Shown here piece after piece: positions 25,773-32,979 of a stretch of DNA of 64,000 nt. Both the position numbers and the translations under genes were made by a program. This DNA comes from Leucobacter sp. PH1c. GTDB taxonomy: Bacteria > Actinomycetota > Actinomycetes > Actinomycetales > Microbacteriaceae. The notes under the pieces are model-generated. The model was not told the origin of the DNA and did no database searches. It was given only the letters and a program-made list of their open reading frames with translations. Every line of letters begins with the position of its first letter. Positions within the stretch are counted from its first letter, which is position 1. The stretch is from positions 38,609 to 102,608 of the forward strand of contig NZ_AYMV01000021.1 in assembly GCF_000633415.1 (NCBI RefSeq), in the 5' to 3' direction.

Positions 25773-26033
25773 ATGACGAACCAGAACCCCCAGCACACCC
25801 AGCCCGCACCCGACCGCCGCACCGCGCCGCTCGCGTGGAGCTCGCGCCTCGAACTCACCACGCTCGGCACGGGGGAGCCCGCGCCCGGCCAGGCTCCCGG
25901 CGGCTCGGCCGAGGACCGCCGCCCGCGCACCTCGAAGATCGAAAAGGAGATCATCTGGGCCGTGGTCGTGCTCTACGCAGGGATTATCGCCTGCTTCGCC
26001 GGCCTCCACCTCTACGGCGTCGCCCTCGGCTAG
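25773..26033 (+). CDS. Small single-span membrane protein between two CorA-like genes
   Basis: 86 aa; CAGGAAGACC precedes the ATG. About 58 hydrophilic residues rich in Pro, Thr and Arg are followed by one hydrophobic helix (about 60-84, IWAVVVLYAGIIACFAGLHLYGV) that nearly ends the protein. It has no recognised domain. It lies 49 bp after the SMN-type gene and 61 bp before the next CorA-like gene. It differs in sequence from the 124-aa protein at the head of the operon but shares the plan of a disordered N-terminus plus one C-terminal helix. Confidence 0.65.
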   Translation: MTNQNPQHTQPAPDRRTAPLAWSSRLELTTLGTGEPAPGQAPGGSAEDRRPRTSKIEKEIIWAVVVLYAGIIACFAGLHLYGVALG

Positions 26034-26094
26034 ACCGTCCCGCACCAGCTTCCCGTCGCGCCTCCGCGCGACCCACACACGAAAGGTGACGCGC

Positions 26095-27072
26095 ATGTAC
26101 GATCACACCGCGCCCCTCCCCATTCCGGGAGCGGAAACCGCTCCCGCGGCGACCCGCTCGGATACCGCCCTGCCGCGCAGCGGCTGGCTCCGCGTCCGTG
26201 CCTCGGATCGCACGCTGCTCGCCGACATCCACGCGCAGCTCGGCCTCGACCTCGCGCGCCGGGTGCCCCACCCCGTGGACGAGCACGGCTTCGCGCTCCT
26301 GCCGCTCGAACTGCCCCTGCCGTTCGCGGCCGGGCCGACCGGGGCGAGCACGGTCTTCACGAGCGCGGCGATCCTCATCGCCGTGAGTGACGAACTCCTC
26401 ATCACGGTCGAGCCGGATCGACCCGTCCCGGCCCTCGCCGCCGCCCAAGCCCGGGTCGGCACGCTGCCCGCAACGGCGAGCAGCCGGGACGCCCTCCTCG
26501 TGATCATCGAGGGGCTGAACGACGCGATGCAGGGCACCGTGAATCAGATCTCGCTCGTGCTGAACGATCTCGCCGACGAGGCGGTCGACAGCAGCGGCGG
26601 CTTCAAGCTCGAGGGGCGCCAGGTCGGCGTCGCCGACATCGCCCAGACCGCGGTGTCGCTCGGCGGCGCGGAGGAGCTCATCGCCCGAGCGGTGCAGGGC
26701 CAGCTCATGCTCGAGCGCGCCGCGCGGCGGATGCGCCGATCGAGCGCGCACGCGGAGCGCGAGTACTCGACCCTGCTCTCCGACGTGCAGGGCGGGCGCA
26801 GGCACGCCCGCTTCCAGCACGCGAAGGTGCGGAACATCCAGCAGTCGCTCATGACGACGCTCGATCTGAAACAGAACCAGATCATCAAGGTGTTTACGGT
26901 CGTCACCGCGGTGTTCACGCCGCCCACCCTGATCGCGGCCTACTACGGCCAGAACTTCGCGAACATGCCGGAGCTCGCGCTGCCCTGGGGCGAGTGGTTC
27001 GTCATGGCCACCACGGCGATCTTCGCACTCGTACCACTCTGGTACATCAAGAAGAAGGGCTGGCTCCGATGA
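26095..27072 (+). CDS. CorA-family protein with GQN motif (second paralog)
   Basis: 325 aa. The C-terminus repeats the CorA pattern, QNQIIKVFTVVTAVFTPPTLI then YYGQNFANMPELALPWG and IKKKGWLR; the motif is GQN at 285-287, placed 41 residues from the end as in both sister genes. GAAAGGTGAC precedes ATG 26095; a GTG nine bases earlier falls inside that site. The last four bases overlap the next gene (ATGA), so this and the third paralog are translationally coupled and may assemble together. Function is inferred from the family only. Confidence 0.8.
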   Translation: MYDHTAPLPIPGAETAPAATRSDTALPRSGWLRVRASDRTLLADIHAQLGLDLARRVPHPVDEHGFALLPLELPLPFAAGPTGASTVFTSAAILIAVSDELLITVEPDRPVPALAAAQARVGTLPATASSRDALLVIIEGLNDAMQGTVNQISLVLNDLADEAVDSSGGFKLEGRQVGVADIAQTAVSLGGAEELIARAVQGQLMLERAARRMRRSSAHAEREYSTLLSDVQGGRRHARFQHAKVRNIQQSLMTTLDLKQNQIIKVFTVVTAVFTPPTLIAAYYGQNFANMPELALPWGEWFVMATTAIFALVPLWYIKKKGWLR

Positions 27073-27947
27073 TGCTGCAGCGGATCTCCCAGCGGGGCTG
27101 GACCCGGCTGTTCCTCGCGGATCCCGGCGACGCCGAGCTTGCGGAGCGCACGATGGGTCCCGCCACTGCGACCGAGCAGCGCATCCCGCTCCGCTTCGTC
27201 ACGGTCGACCGTTGGGGCGCGCAGCTCGCCGAGGTGACCGTGGTGCTGCGGGGCGACGAGCTCATCACCTGCGAACCGGGCGACGGGCTTCCCCTGCTGC
27301 AGGACGTCGCCGCGCGCCTGCTCTGGCAGGACCCGGGCGAGGCCGATGCGCTGCGCGCGGGCGCCGAGATTGTGCGGGCGGGCTTCGGGGCGAGCGCCGC
27401 GAGCCTCACGCGCATCGAGTCGGAGATCCGCGGGGTGCGCCTCGCGGTCTCCGACCTCGAGGCCGAGCGCGGGCCGGAGCACGGGATCAGCGTGAGCGAC
27501 CTGCCGCGCGTGAGCGAGCAGCTCGTCGACATCGACGCGGTGCTCTCGCACGTCGCCGCAGCCGTCTCCCGGCTCGGCCAGTTCGCGCGCCTGCTGCGCC
27601 GCGAGGCGGCCGTGCGGGCGGCGGACGAGCGCGCCGAGTTCGACGCGCTGATCCAGCAGGGCGATGCGCTCGCCACGCGCCTCGAGTTCCTCGTGGACCG
27701 GCACCGATTCCACTCCCGGGGCACGGCGCAGCGCATCTCCACGAGCGACTTGAACATCGTGAAGATCTTCACGGTGCTCTGGGCCATCTTGATCCCGGGC
27801 ACCACGCTCATCAACTGGTACGGCCAGAACTTCGAGTTCATGCCCGAGCTGAGCTGGGACCTCTCCGCGTGGATCCAGATCGCCGGAGTGTTCTGCCTCG
27901 CGGTGCTGCCGATCTCCACCGTGAAGCGGGCGGGGCAGCTGCGCTAG
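27069..27947 (+). CDS. CorA-family protein with GQN motif (third paralog)
   Basis: 292 aa, the shortest of the three. The pore helix is less conserved (LNIVKIFTVLWAILIPGTTLIN) and is followed by WYGQNFEFMPELSWD (GQN at 252-254) and a final helix ending TVKRAGQLR. The N-terminal funnel has an Ala/Arg-rich long helix (about 100-215). It starts within the stop codon of the second paralog. Its TAG stop overlaps, by the shared CTAG, the stop of the convergent ABC ATPase gene, leaving no space for a terminator between the two operons. Confidence 0.78.
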   Translation: MMLQRISQRGWTRLFLADPGDAELAERTMGPATATEQRIPLRFVTVDRWGAQLAEVTVVLRGDELITCEPGDGLPLLQDVAARLLWQDPGEADALRAGAEIVRAGFGASAASLTRIESEIRGVRLAVSDLEAERGPEHGISVSDLPRVSEQLVDIDAVLSHVAAAVSRLGQFARLLRREAAVRAADERAEFDALIQQGDALATRLEFLVDRHRFHSRGTAQRISTSDLNIVKIFTVLWAILIPGTTLINWYGQNFEFMPELSWDLSAWIQIAGVFCLAVLPISTVKRAGQLR

Positions 27948-29404
27948 TGCGGCGCTCCTCCCGGGTGCCGGCCCGGATCCTCGCGGGGATCCGGGCCGGC
28001 GTCGTCCGTGAGGAGCTGCGTGAAGCCAGCCGCGAGCTCGCCGAGCACGAACTCCTCCGTGTCGGCGTCGTAGTCGTAGAGCTCGCCGAAGCGGCCCCAG
28101 TCGATCGCGAGCTCCAGCTGCCGCTGCGCGTCGTCCGGACCGAATCCGCGCGCGAGCAGGTCCCGGAAGAAGTCCGCGCGCAGCGCGCCCTCGGCACTGT
28201 GCTCGAGCGCGCGCACGATCGTGCGGACGAGGGGAGCATGCTCGGCCGCGAGCGCCCCGAAGCGCGTCTTGCTCTCGGCGATGCCCGCGCCGTGCCATTC
28301 CCAGCCCGGCTCGGTGAGGAAGGCCTGTGCGCCCTCGACCTCCAGGAAGCGCAGCATCCGGCCCGCGTCGACGAGCGGGAGTAGATCGTCCACGTCGAAG
28401 GAGAGCTCGTCGGCGAGATCCGGGAGGTCGGCCTGGCCGTCGTGGGCGACGACGATCTCGATGAGGCCGGCGAGCCCGCCCGCCGTCGCGGCGGGGAGCG
28501 GGTGGGTGAGCGGCCCGGGCGGCCCGGTCTCGGCTCCCGCTGCGGCCGGCCTCCCGGTGAGCTCGGCGTACAGCGCATCGACGGCGGCCGCGAATGTGGG
28601 GCTGCGCCGGTCGCGCGGCCGGGGGAGCGGGAGCGGGAGCTCCGCGGCGATCGTCGCCGGGCTGCCGTCGAGCACGAGCACGCGGTCGGCGAGGAGCACC
28701 GCCTCCTCGATGTTGTGGGTCACGATGCAGATGGCGCCCGCGGGTGCGGCCTCGGCGCCCCACACCTCGAGCAGCTCGCCGCGCAGGTGCTCCGCGGTGA
28801 GCACGTCGAGCGCCGAGAACGGCTCGTCCATGAGCAGCACGTCGGGGCGCTGCACGAACGCGCGCGCGAAGCCCACGCGCTGCTGCATGCCGCCCGAGAG
28901 CTCCCGTGGGTAGGCGCGCTCGAAGCCGTCGAGCCCGATGGCGTCGATCGCGGCCCGCGCGCGGGTGCGCCGCTCGGCGCGCGGGAGCCCGCTCGCGCTG
29001 AGCCCGAGCTCGACGTTGTCGAGGACGCTGAGCCAGGGCATGAGGGCGAACGACTGGAAGACCATCGCCGTGTCCGGGTTCGCCCCGGTGAGCGGGCCGC
29101 CGCGCGCGACCGCTCGGCCCGTCGTGGGGCGCGCGAGGCCCGCGAGGACGCGGAGCAGCGTCGACTTCCCGGAGCCGGAGCGACCGAGCAGCGCGACGAT
29201 CTCGCCGCGGCGGAGCGTGAGCGACACGTCTCGGAGCACGTCGAGCTCGGCGCCGTCGGCGCCGGGGAAGGTCATGCCGACCCGCTCGGCGCTGAGGAGC
29301 ACCTCGCCGGGTGCGCCGGGTGAGCCGGGTGCCCCGGGCGAGCCGGGAGCGCCGGGCGCGCCGGGCGCCTGCGGCGCAGCGGGGGTGCGGGGATCCTCGG
29401 TCAT
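27944..29404 (-). CDS. NitT/TauT-type ABC ATPase with AAA-associated C-terminal domain
   Basis: 486 aa. The N-terminal 35 residues are a collagen-like GAPGAPGSPG repeat. The ATPase domain (36-270) has GRSGSGKS (74-81), LSGGMQQ (169-175), VLLMDEP (189-195) and the switch His in CIVTHN, closest to nitrate/sulfonate-type ATPases. Residues 300-450 match the AAA-associated domain PF09821: GLIEIVVAHDGQADLPDLADEL, then LVRTIVRALE and AIDWGRFGELYDYD. Such ATPases pair with a two-domain permease and usually no binding protein, as here. AGGAG precedes ATG 29404. The substrate is unknown; ArsR control points to a metal-linked role. Confidence 0.85.
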   Translation of the reverse strand: MTEDPRTPAAPQAPGAPGAPGSPGAPGSPGAPGEVLLSAERVGMTFPGADGAELDVLRDVSLTLRRGEIVALLGRSGSGKSTLLRVLAGLARPTTGRAVARGGPLTGANPDTAMVFQSFALMPWLSVLDNVELGLSASGLPRAERRTRARAAIDAIGLDGFERAYPRELSGGMQQRVGFARAFVQRPDVLLMDEPFSALDVLTAEHLRGELLEVWGAEAAPAGAICIVTHNIEEAVLLADRVLVLDGSPATIAAELPLPLPRPRDRRSPTFAAAVDALYAELTGRPAAAGAETGPPGPLTHPLPAATAGGLAGLIEIVVAHDGQADLPDLADELSFDVDDLLPLVDAGRMLRFLEVEGAQAFLTEPGWEWHGAGIAESKTRFGALAAEHAPLVRTIVRALEHSAEGALRADFFRDLLARGFGPDDAQRQLELAIDWGRFGELYDYDADTEEFVLGELAAGFTQLLTDDAGPDPREDPGRHPGGAPH

Positions 29405-29449
29405 GCGGGCTCCTGACGGGTGACGGGGCGGGGACGGTGGTGCGGTTTT

Positions 29450-31213
29450 TCAGCCGAGCGCATAGCGGCGCTCCGCGAGGGCGTACAGGGGCCGCCAGAG
29501 CAGGCGGTTGAGGGCGACGACGAACGCGCTCATCACGAGGACGCCGACGAGCACGCGCGCGAAATCGCCCGCGGCCGTCGCCTCCGCGATGGCGGAGCCG
29601 AGGCCGCGCGCCGTGAGCGTTTCGCCCCCGTAGCTCACCACCTCGGCCACGATCGACGCGTTCCAGGCGCCGCCGGCCGCCGTGAGCGCGCCCGTGACCC
29701 ACGCGGGGAAGAGCGCGGGCGCGTAGAGTCGGCGCCAGCGGGCGACGGTGCCGAGGCGGAGGCTGGAAGCGGCCTCGCGGAGGTCGTGCGGGATCGCCGC
29801 GGCGCCCGCGATCGCGTTGAAGAGCAGGTACCACTGCGCGCCGAGCGCCATGAGCGCGATGCCGCCGATGTCGAGGCTGATCCCGGTCGCGAACAGCGCG
29901 AGCGCCGCGAACGGGAACAGGAAGTTCGCCGGGAAGCTCGCCAGCACCTGCACGATCGGCTGCGCCACCCGGGTGACGCGGGGGTGCAGCCCGATCCACA
30001 GCCCGATGGGCACCCACACGAGCGTGCCGAGCACGAGGAGCACGAGCACGCGGGCGAAGGTGAGGAGGCCGAGCCCGCCCGCGACGGCGAACTCGGCGAG
30101 CCCGGTCTCGCGGGAGATCGCCACGAGCAGGGCGAGCGTCCCGCAGACGAGCGCGAGCCCGAGGAGGAGCGCGCCCGCGGTGCGCCACCCCCGCGCGACG
30201 CCCGGCGGGCGCTCCGCGCTGCCGGCCCGTGCGCGGCGCCGCCTGCGTGAGCGCCAGGCGCGCGCCGCGCGCTCCAGCCCCTCGCGCACGGGGGCGATGG
30301 CCCGGGCGAGCAGCTGCGGCGCGGAGGAGCGGCGCAGCAGGTCGAGCACGACGCTCCGCTGCGGCTCCGCGGAGCCCGAGACGCCCGTGCGGAACCGCTC
30401 GGCCCAGGCCGTGAGCGGACGCCAGAAGCCGATGTTCACCGCGAGGATCAGCGCCACCATGACCCCGATCGCGAGGGCGAGGCGCCCCGGCTCGGCCTGC
30501 TCTGCCGCGGTCGCGGCGTAGGCGCCGATCCCGGGGAGCGCGTACCGCTGCGTCTGCACCGTGATCACCTCGGACGCGAGGAGGAAGAACCACCCGCCCC
30601 CGAAACTCATCATCCCGTTCCAGACCAGGGGGAACGCGCCGTGCGGCGCGTCGAGCCGCCAGAAGCGCTGCCAGCGGGTGAGCCCGAGCGATCGGCACGC
30701 CTCGTCGAGGTCGCGGGGCTGCGTGATGAGCGACTGGTAGAAGGCGAACGTCATGTTCCACACCTGGCTCGTGAAGATCGCGAACACCGCGGCGCACTCG
30801 AGGCCGAGGATCGAGCCAGGGAAGAGGGCGAGCCAGAGGCCGACCGTCACGGACAGGAAGCCGAGCACGGGGATCGACTGGAGCACGTCGAGCAGGGGAA
30901 GGAGCACTCGGCCGAGCCGGGGGAGGCGGGCCGCAGCGGTCGCCACGACGAACGCGAAGAGCGTCGACAGGCCGAGCGCGACGAACATCCGGAGCAGCGA
31001 GCGGCCCGCGTAGCTCGGCAGCATGCGCGGGTCGGTCGAGACGCGATCGGGGGCGGTGGCCGGATCGAAGCCCGCGCCGAGCTCGCGGGTGAGTTCGAGG
31101 AGTAGCCACAGGAGGATCGCGACGGCGACGAACACGGCGAGATCGGCGAGCAGGCGGTCGCGCGTGCGCAGCGCCGCCTCGTGCGCGCTGAACGTCGCGG
31201 GGGTGGCCGCCAT
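29450..31213 (-). CDS. ABC transporter double-permease protein
   Basis: 587 aa formed by two fused BPD-transport (NtrB/SsuC-like) permease domains. Each half carries an EAA-type loop that contacts the ATPase: LDEACRSLGLTRWQRFWRLDAP in the first and REAASSLRLGTVARWRRLYAP in the second. About eleven to twelve hydrophobic segments are visible, with an Arg-rich linker near residues 310-345. GAGGAGG lies eight bases before ATG 31213. No periplasmic binding-protein gene is nearby. The gene diverges from arsR, with the palindrome ACTTGCGCAAGT in the shared promoter region. Confidence 0.85.
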   Translation of the reverse strand: MAATPATFSAHEAALRTRDRLLADLAVFVAVAILLWLLLELTRELGAGFDPATAPDRVSTDPRMLPSYAGRSLLRMFVALGLSTLFAFVVATAAARLPRLGRVLLPLLDVLQSIPVLGFLSVTVGLWLALFPGSILGLECAAVFAIFTSQVWNMTFAFYQSLITQPRDLDEACRSLGLTRWQRFWRLDAPHGAFPLVWNGMMSFGGGWFFLLASEVITVQTQRYALPGIGAYAATAAEQAEPGRLALAIGVMVALILAVNIGFWRPLTAWAERFRTGVSGSAEPQRSVVLDLLRRSSAPQLLARAIAPVREGLERAARAWRSRRRRRARAGSAERPPGVARGWRTAGALLLGLALVCGTLALLVAISRETGLAEFAVAGGLGLLTFARVLVLLVLGTLVWVPIGLWIGLHPRVTRVAQPIVQVLASFPANFLFPFAALALFATGISLDIGGIALMALGAQWYLLFNAIAGAAAIPHDLREAASSLRLGTVARWRRLYAPALFPAWVTGALTAAGGAWNASIVAEVVSYGGETLTARGLGSAIAEATAAGDFARVLVGVLVMSAFVVALNRLLWRPLYALAERRYALG

Positions 31214-31301
31214 GCGCACACCTCCTCGCCGGTGCCGTCGACCCGGCGCCCGCGGAGGTGCCGCGGGCGCGCCCCCGCCAGCATAACGAGAATACGCGCC
31301 T

Positions 31302-31313
31302 ACTTGCGCAAGT
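31302..31313. promoter_or_regulatory. ArsR-type operator palindrome
   Basis: ACTTGCGCAAGT is a perfect 12-bp palindrome centred between the divergent ABC permease and ArsR genes, 25 bp before the arsR ATG. The same core with one change (ATTTGCGCAAGT) occurs at 24103-24114 upstream of the CorA-family operon. It is the only good palindrome in this intergenic region, so binding by the adjacent ArsR protein is the simplest reading. Confidence 0.65.
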
Positions 31314-31337
31314 CTCAGAACACGGGATCATAGAGGT

Positions 31338-31787
31338 ATGGATGATCACCCAGCGCCCGCCGTGACCGCCGCGCAGCTCGCCGCGGCCGCCGGCACCTTT
31401 GACATGCTCTCGACCCCCAACCGCCTGCACCTCGTGTGGCTGCTCGCCTCGGGGGAGTACGACGTGTCGACGCTGGCCGAGCGCTCGGGCGCGGCCGTTC
31501 CGGCCACGAGCCAGCACCTCGCAAAGCTGCGCGCTGCCGGGATCGTCGCTGCGCGCCGCGACGGACGGCGGCAGCTGTACCGGGTCGAGGATCCGCACAT
31601 CCTCGCCGTGGTGGCGCAGATGTTCAGCCACATCGCCCCCGACGGGACGATCGCGGGCGAGTCCGACGAGCGGCGCCCGCCGCGGGCCCCCCGCTTCGCG
31701 GAGCACGCGGGTCACACGGTGGCCGAGGCAGCCGAGGCAGCTGAGGCCCCCGCAGCTGCGGCCCCCGCGGTCGCGGGGAACGGCTAG
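31338..31787 (+). CDS. ArsR/SmtB-family metal-sensing repressor
   Basis: 149 aa. Winged-helix domain at residues 15-95 with the recognition helix in VPATSQHLAKLRAAGIV and a wing RRDGRRQLYRV. The following helix carries Asp85-x-His87 and His98 ten residues later, then Asp102: close to the alpha5 metal site (D-x-H-x10-H-x2-E/H) of SmtB, CzrA and NmtR, suggesting Zn, Co or Ni sensing. His123 and His126 in the tail may add ligands, as in NmtR/KmtR. No cysteine is present, which argues against arsenic or cadmium. It diverges from the ABC transporter genes and probably represses them. The last 20 residues are an Ala/Glu tail. Confidence 0.85.
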   Translation: MDDHPAPAVTAAQLAAAAGTFDMLSTPNRLHLVWLLASGEYDVSTLAERSGAAVPATSQHLAKLRAAGIVAARRDGRRQLYRVEDPHILAVVAQMFSHIAPDGTIAGESDERRPPRAPRFAEHAGHTVAEAAEAAEAPAAAAPAVAGNG

Positions 31788-32977
31788 GAGTCGCCGCCGG
31801 GCAGGATCTCGAGGAGCGCCGCCGAGCCCATGCCCCAGCCCACGCACATGCTGACGACGGCGTAGCGCGCGCCGCGGCGTCGGCCCTCGCGCAGGGCGTG
31901 GCCGACCATGCGCGCACCGCTCATGCCGTAGGGGTGGCCGATCGAGATCGCCCCGCCGTTCACGTTCAGCCGCTCGTCGGGGATCCCGAGCTGGTCGCGG
32001 CAGGCCACGAGCTGCGCGGCGAACGCCTCGTTGATCTCCCACAGCTCGATGTCGTCGATCCGGAGCCCGTGGTCCGCGAGGAGCGCCGGGATCGCGAGCG
32101 TCGGGCCGAGCCCCATCTCCTCGGGCGCGAGCCCCACGGAGCGCATGCCGCGGAAGACGCCGAGCGGTTCGAGCCCGCGGCGGCTCGCCTCGCGCTCCGA
32201 CATCAGCACCGCGGCGGCCGCGCCGTCGGAGAGCTGCGACGAGTTGCCCGCGGTGACGGTCGAGTCGCCGCCGAGCACGGGCGCGAGGCCCGCGAGGCCC
32301 GCGGCGGTCGTGCCCGGTCGATTGCACTCGTCCTGGGCGAGGAGCACGGTGTCCTCCTGCTCGGCCCCGCTCGCGCGGTCCACGATCCGCTGCACCGCGG
32401 TGATCGGGACGATCTCCTCGGTGAAGACACCGGCCTCCTGCGCCGCGGCCGTGCGCCGCTGGCTAAGGAGGGCGTAGGCGTCCTGCGCCTCGCGGCTCAC
32501 CCCTGCCCGGCGGGCGACGTGATCCGCCGTCTCGATCATGGTGCGGTAATAGCCGTCGCGCACGCCGGCCACGCGGAAGGCGTGATCGTTCCAGTGCCCG
32601 TTCTGCACGAGCGAGACGCTGTCGACGCCGCCCGCGAGAGCGATCCGCGCCTCGCCGACCCGGATCTGGTTCGCCGCCGTGGCGATCGCGCTGAGCCCGG
32701 ATGCGCACTGCCGATCGATCGTCGCGGCGGGCACGGCATCGGGAAGGCCTGCGGCGAACACGGTGTGGCGGGCGACGTTGACGGCGGCCGAGCCCTGGGT
32801 GAGGGCGCAGCCGAGCGTGAAGTCCTCGATCTCCGCGCCGGCGAGCCCGGCGCGCTCGACGGCGGCGCGCACGGCGTGGCCCGCGAGCACGGGCACCTGC
32901 GTGGTGTTCAACGAACCGCGGAACGCCTTCCCGATGGGGGTGCGGGCGGCCGCGACGATGACGGCGGTCTCGGTCAT
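31784..32977 (-). CDS. Acetyl-CoA C-acyltransferase (thiolase)
   Basis: 397 aa, full length for a degradative thiolase that splits 3-oxoacyl-CoA with CoA. The nucleophile Cys91 lies in DRQCASGLSA, the general-base His in NGGAISIGHPYGMSGAR and the second Cys in MCVGWGMGSA. GGAAGGA precedes ATG 32977. It is the last gene of the operon that starts at 37007 and is preceded by CoA-transferase genes, so it probably cleaves the CoA ester they form. The stop codon overlaps the arsR stop in a shared CTAG. A biosynthetic thiolase is possible but less likely in this context. Confidence 0.9.
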   Translation of the reverse strand: MTETAVIVAAARTPIGKAFRGSLNTTQVPVLAGHAVRAAVERAGLAGAEIEDFTLGCALTQGSAAVNVARHTVFAAGLPDAVPAATIDRQCASGLSAIATAANQIRVGEARIALAGGVDSVSLVQNGHWNDHAFRVAGVRDGYYRTMIETADHVARRAGVSREAQDAYALLSQRRTAAAQEAGVFTEEIVPITAVQRIVDRASGAEQEDTVLLAQDECNRPGTTAAGLAGLAPVLGGDSTVTAGNSSQLSDGAAAAVLMSEREASRRGLEPLGVFRGMRSVGLAPEEMGLGPTLAIPALLADHGLRIDDIELWEINEAFAAQLVACRDQLGIPDERLNVNGGAISIGHPYGMSGARMVGHALREGRRRGARYAVVSMCVGWGMGSAALLEILPGGDS

Positions 32978-32979
32978 GA

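Noticed and set aside
26943..32327. 1,794-codon open frame on the minus strand across several genes
   Set aside because: It runs out of frame through the ABC ATPase and double-permease genes and antisense to CorA-like and ArsR genes; translation is low-complexity Arg/Pro/Ala.
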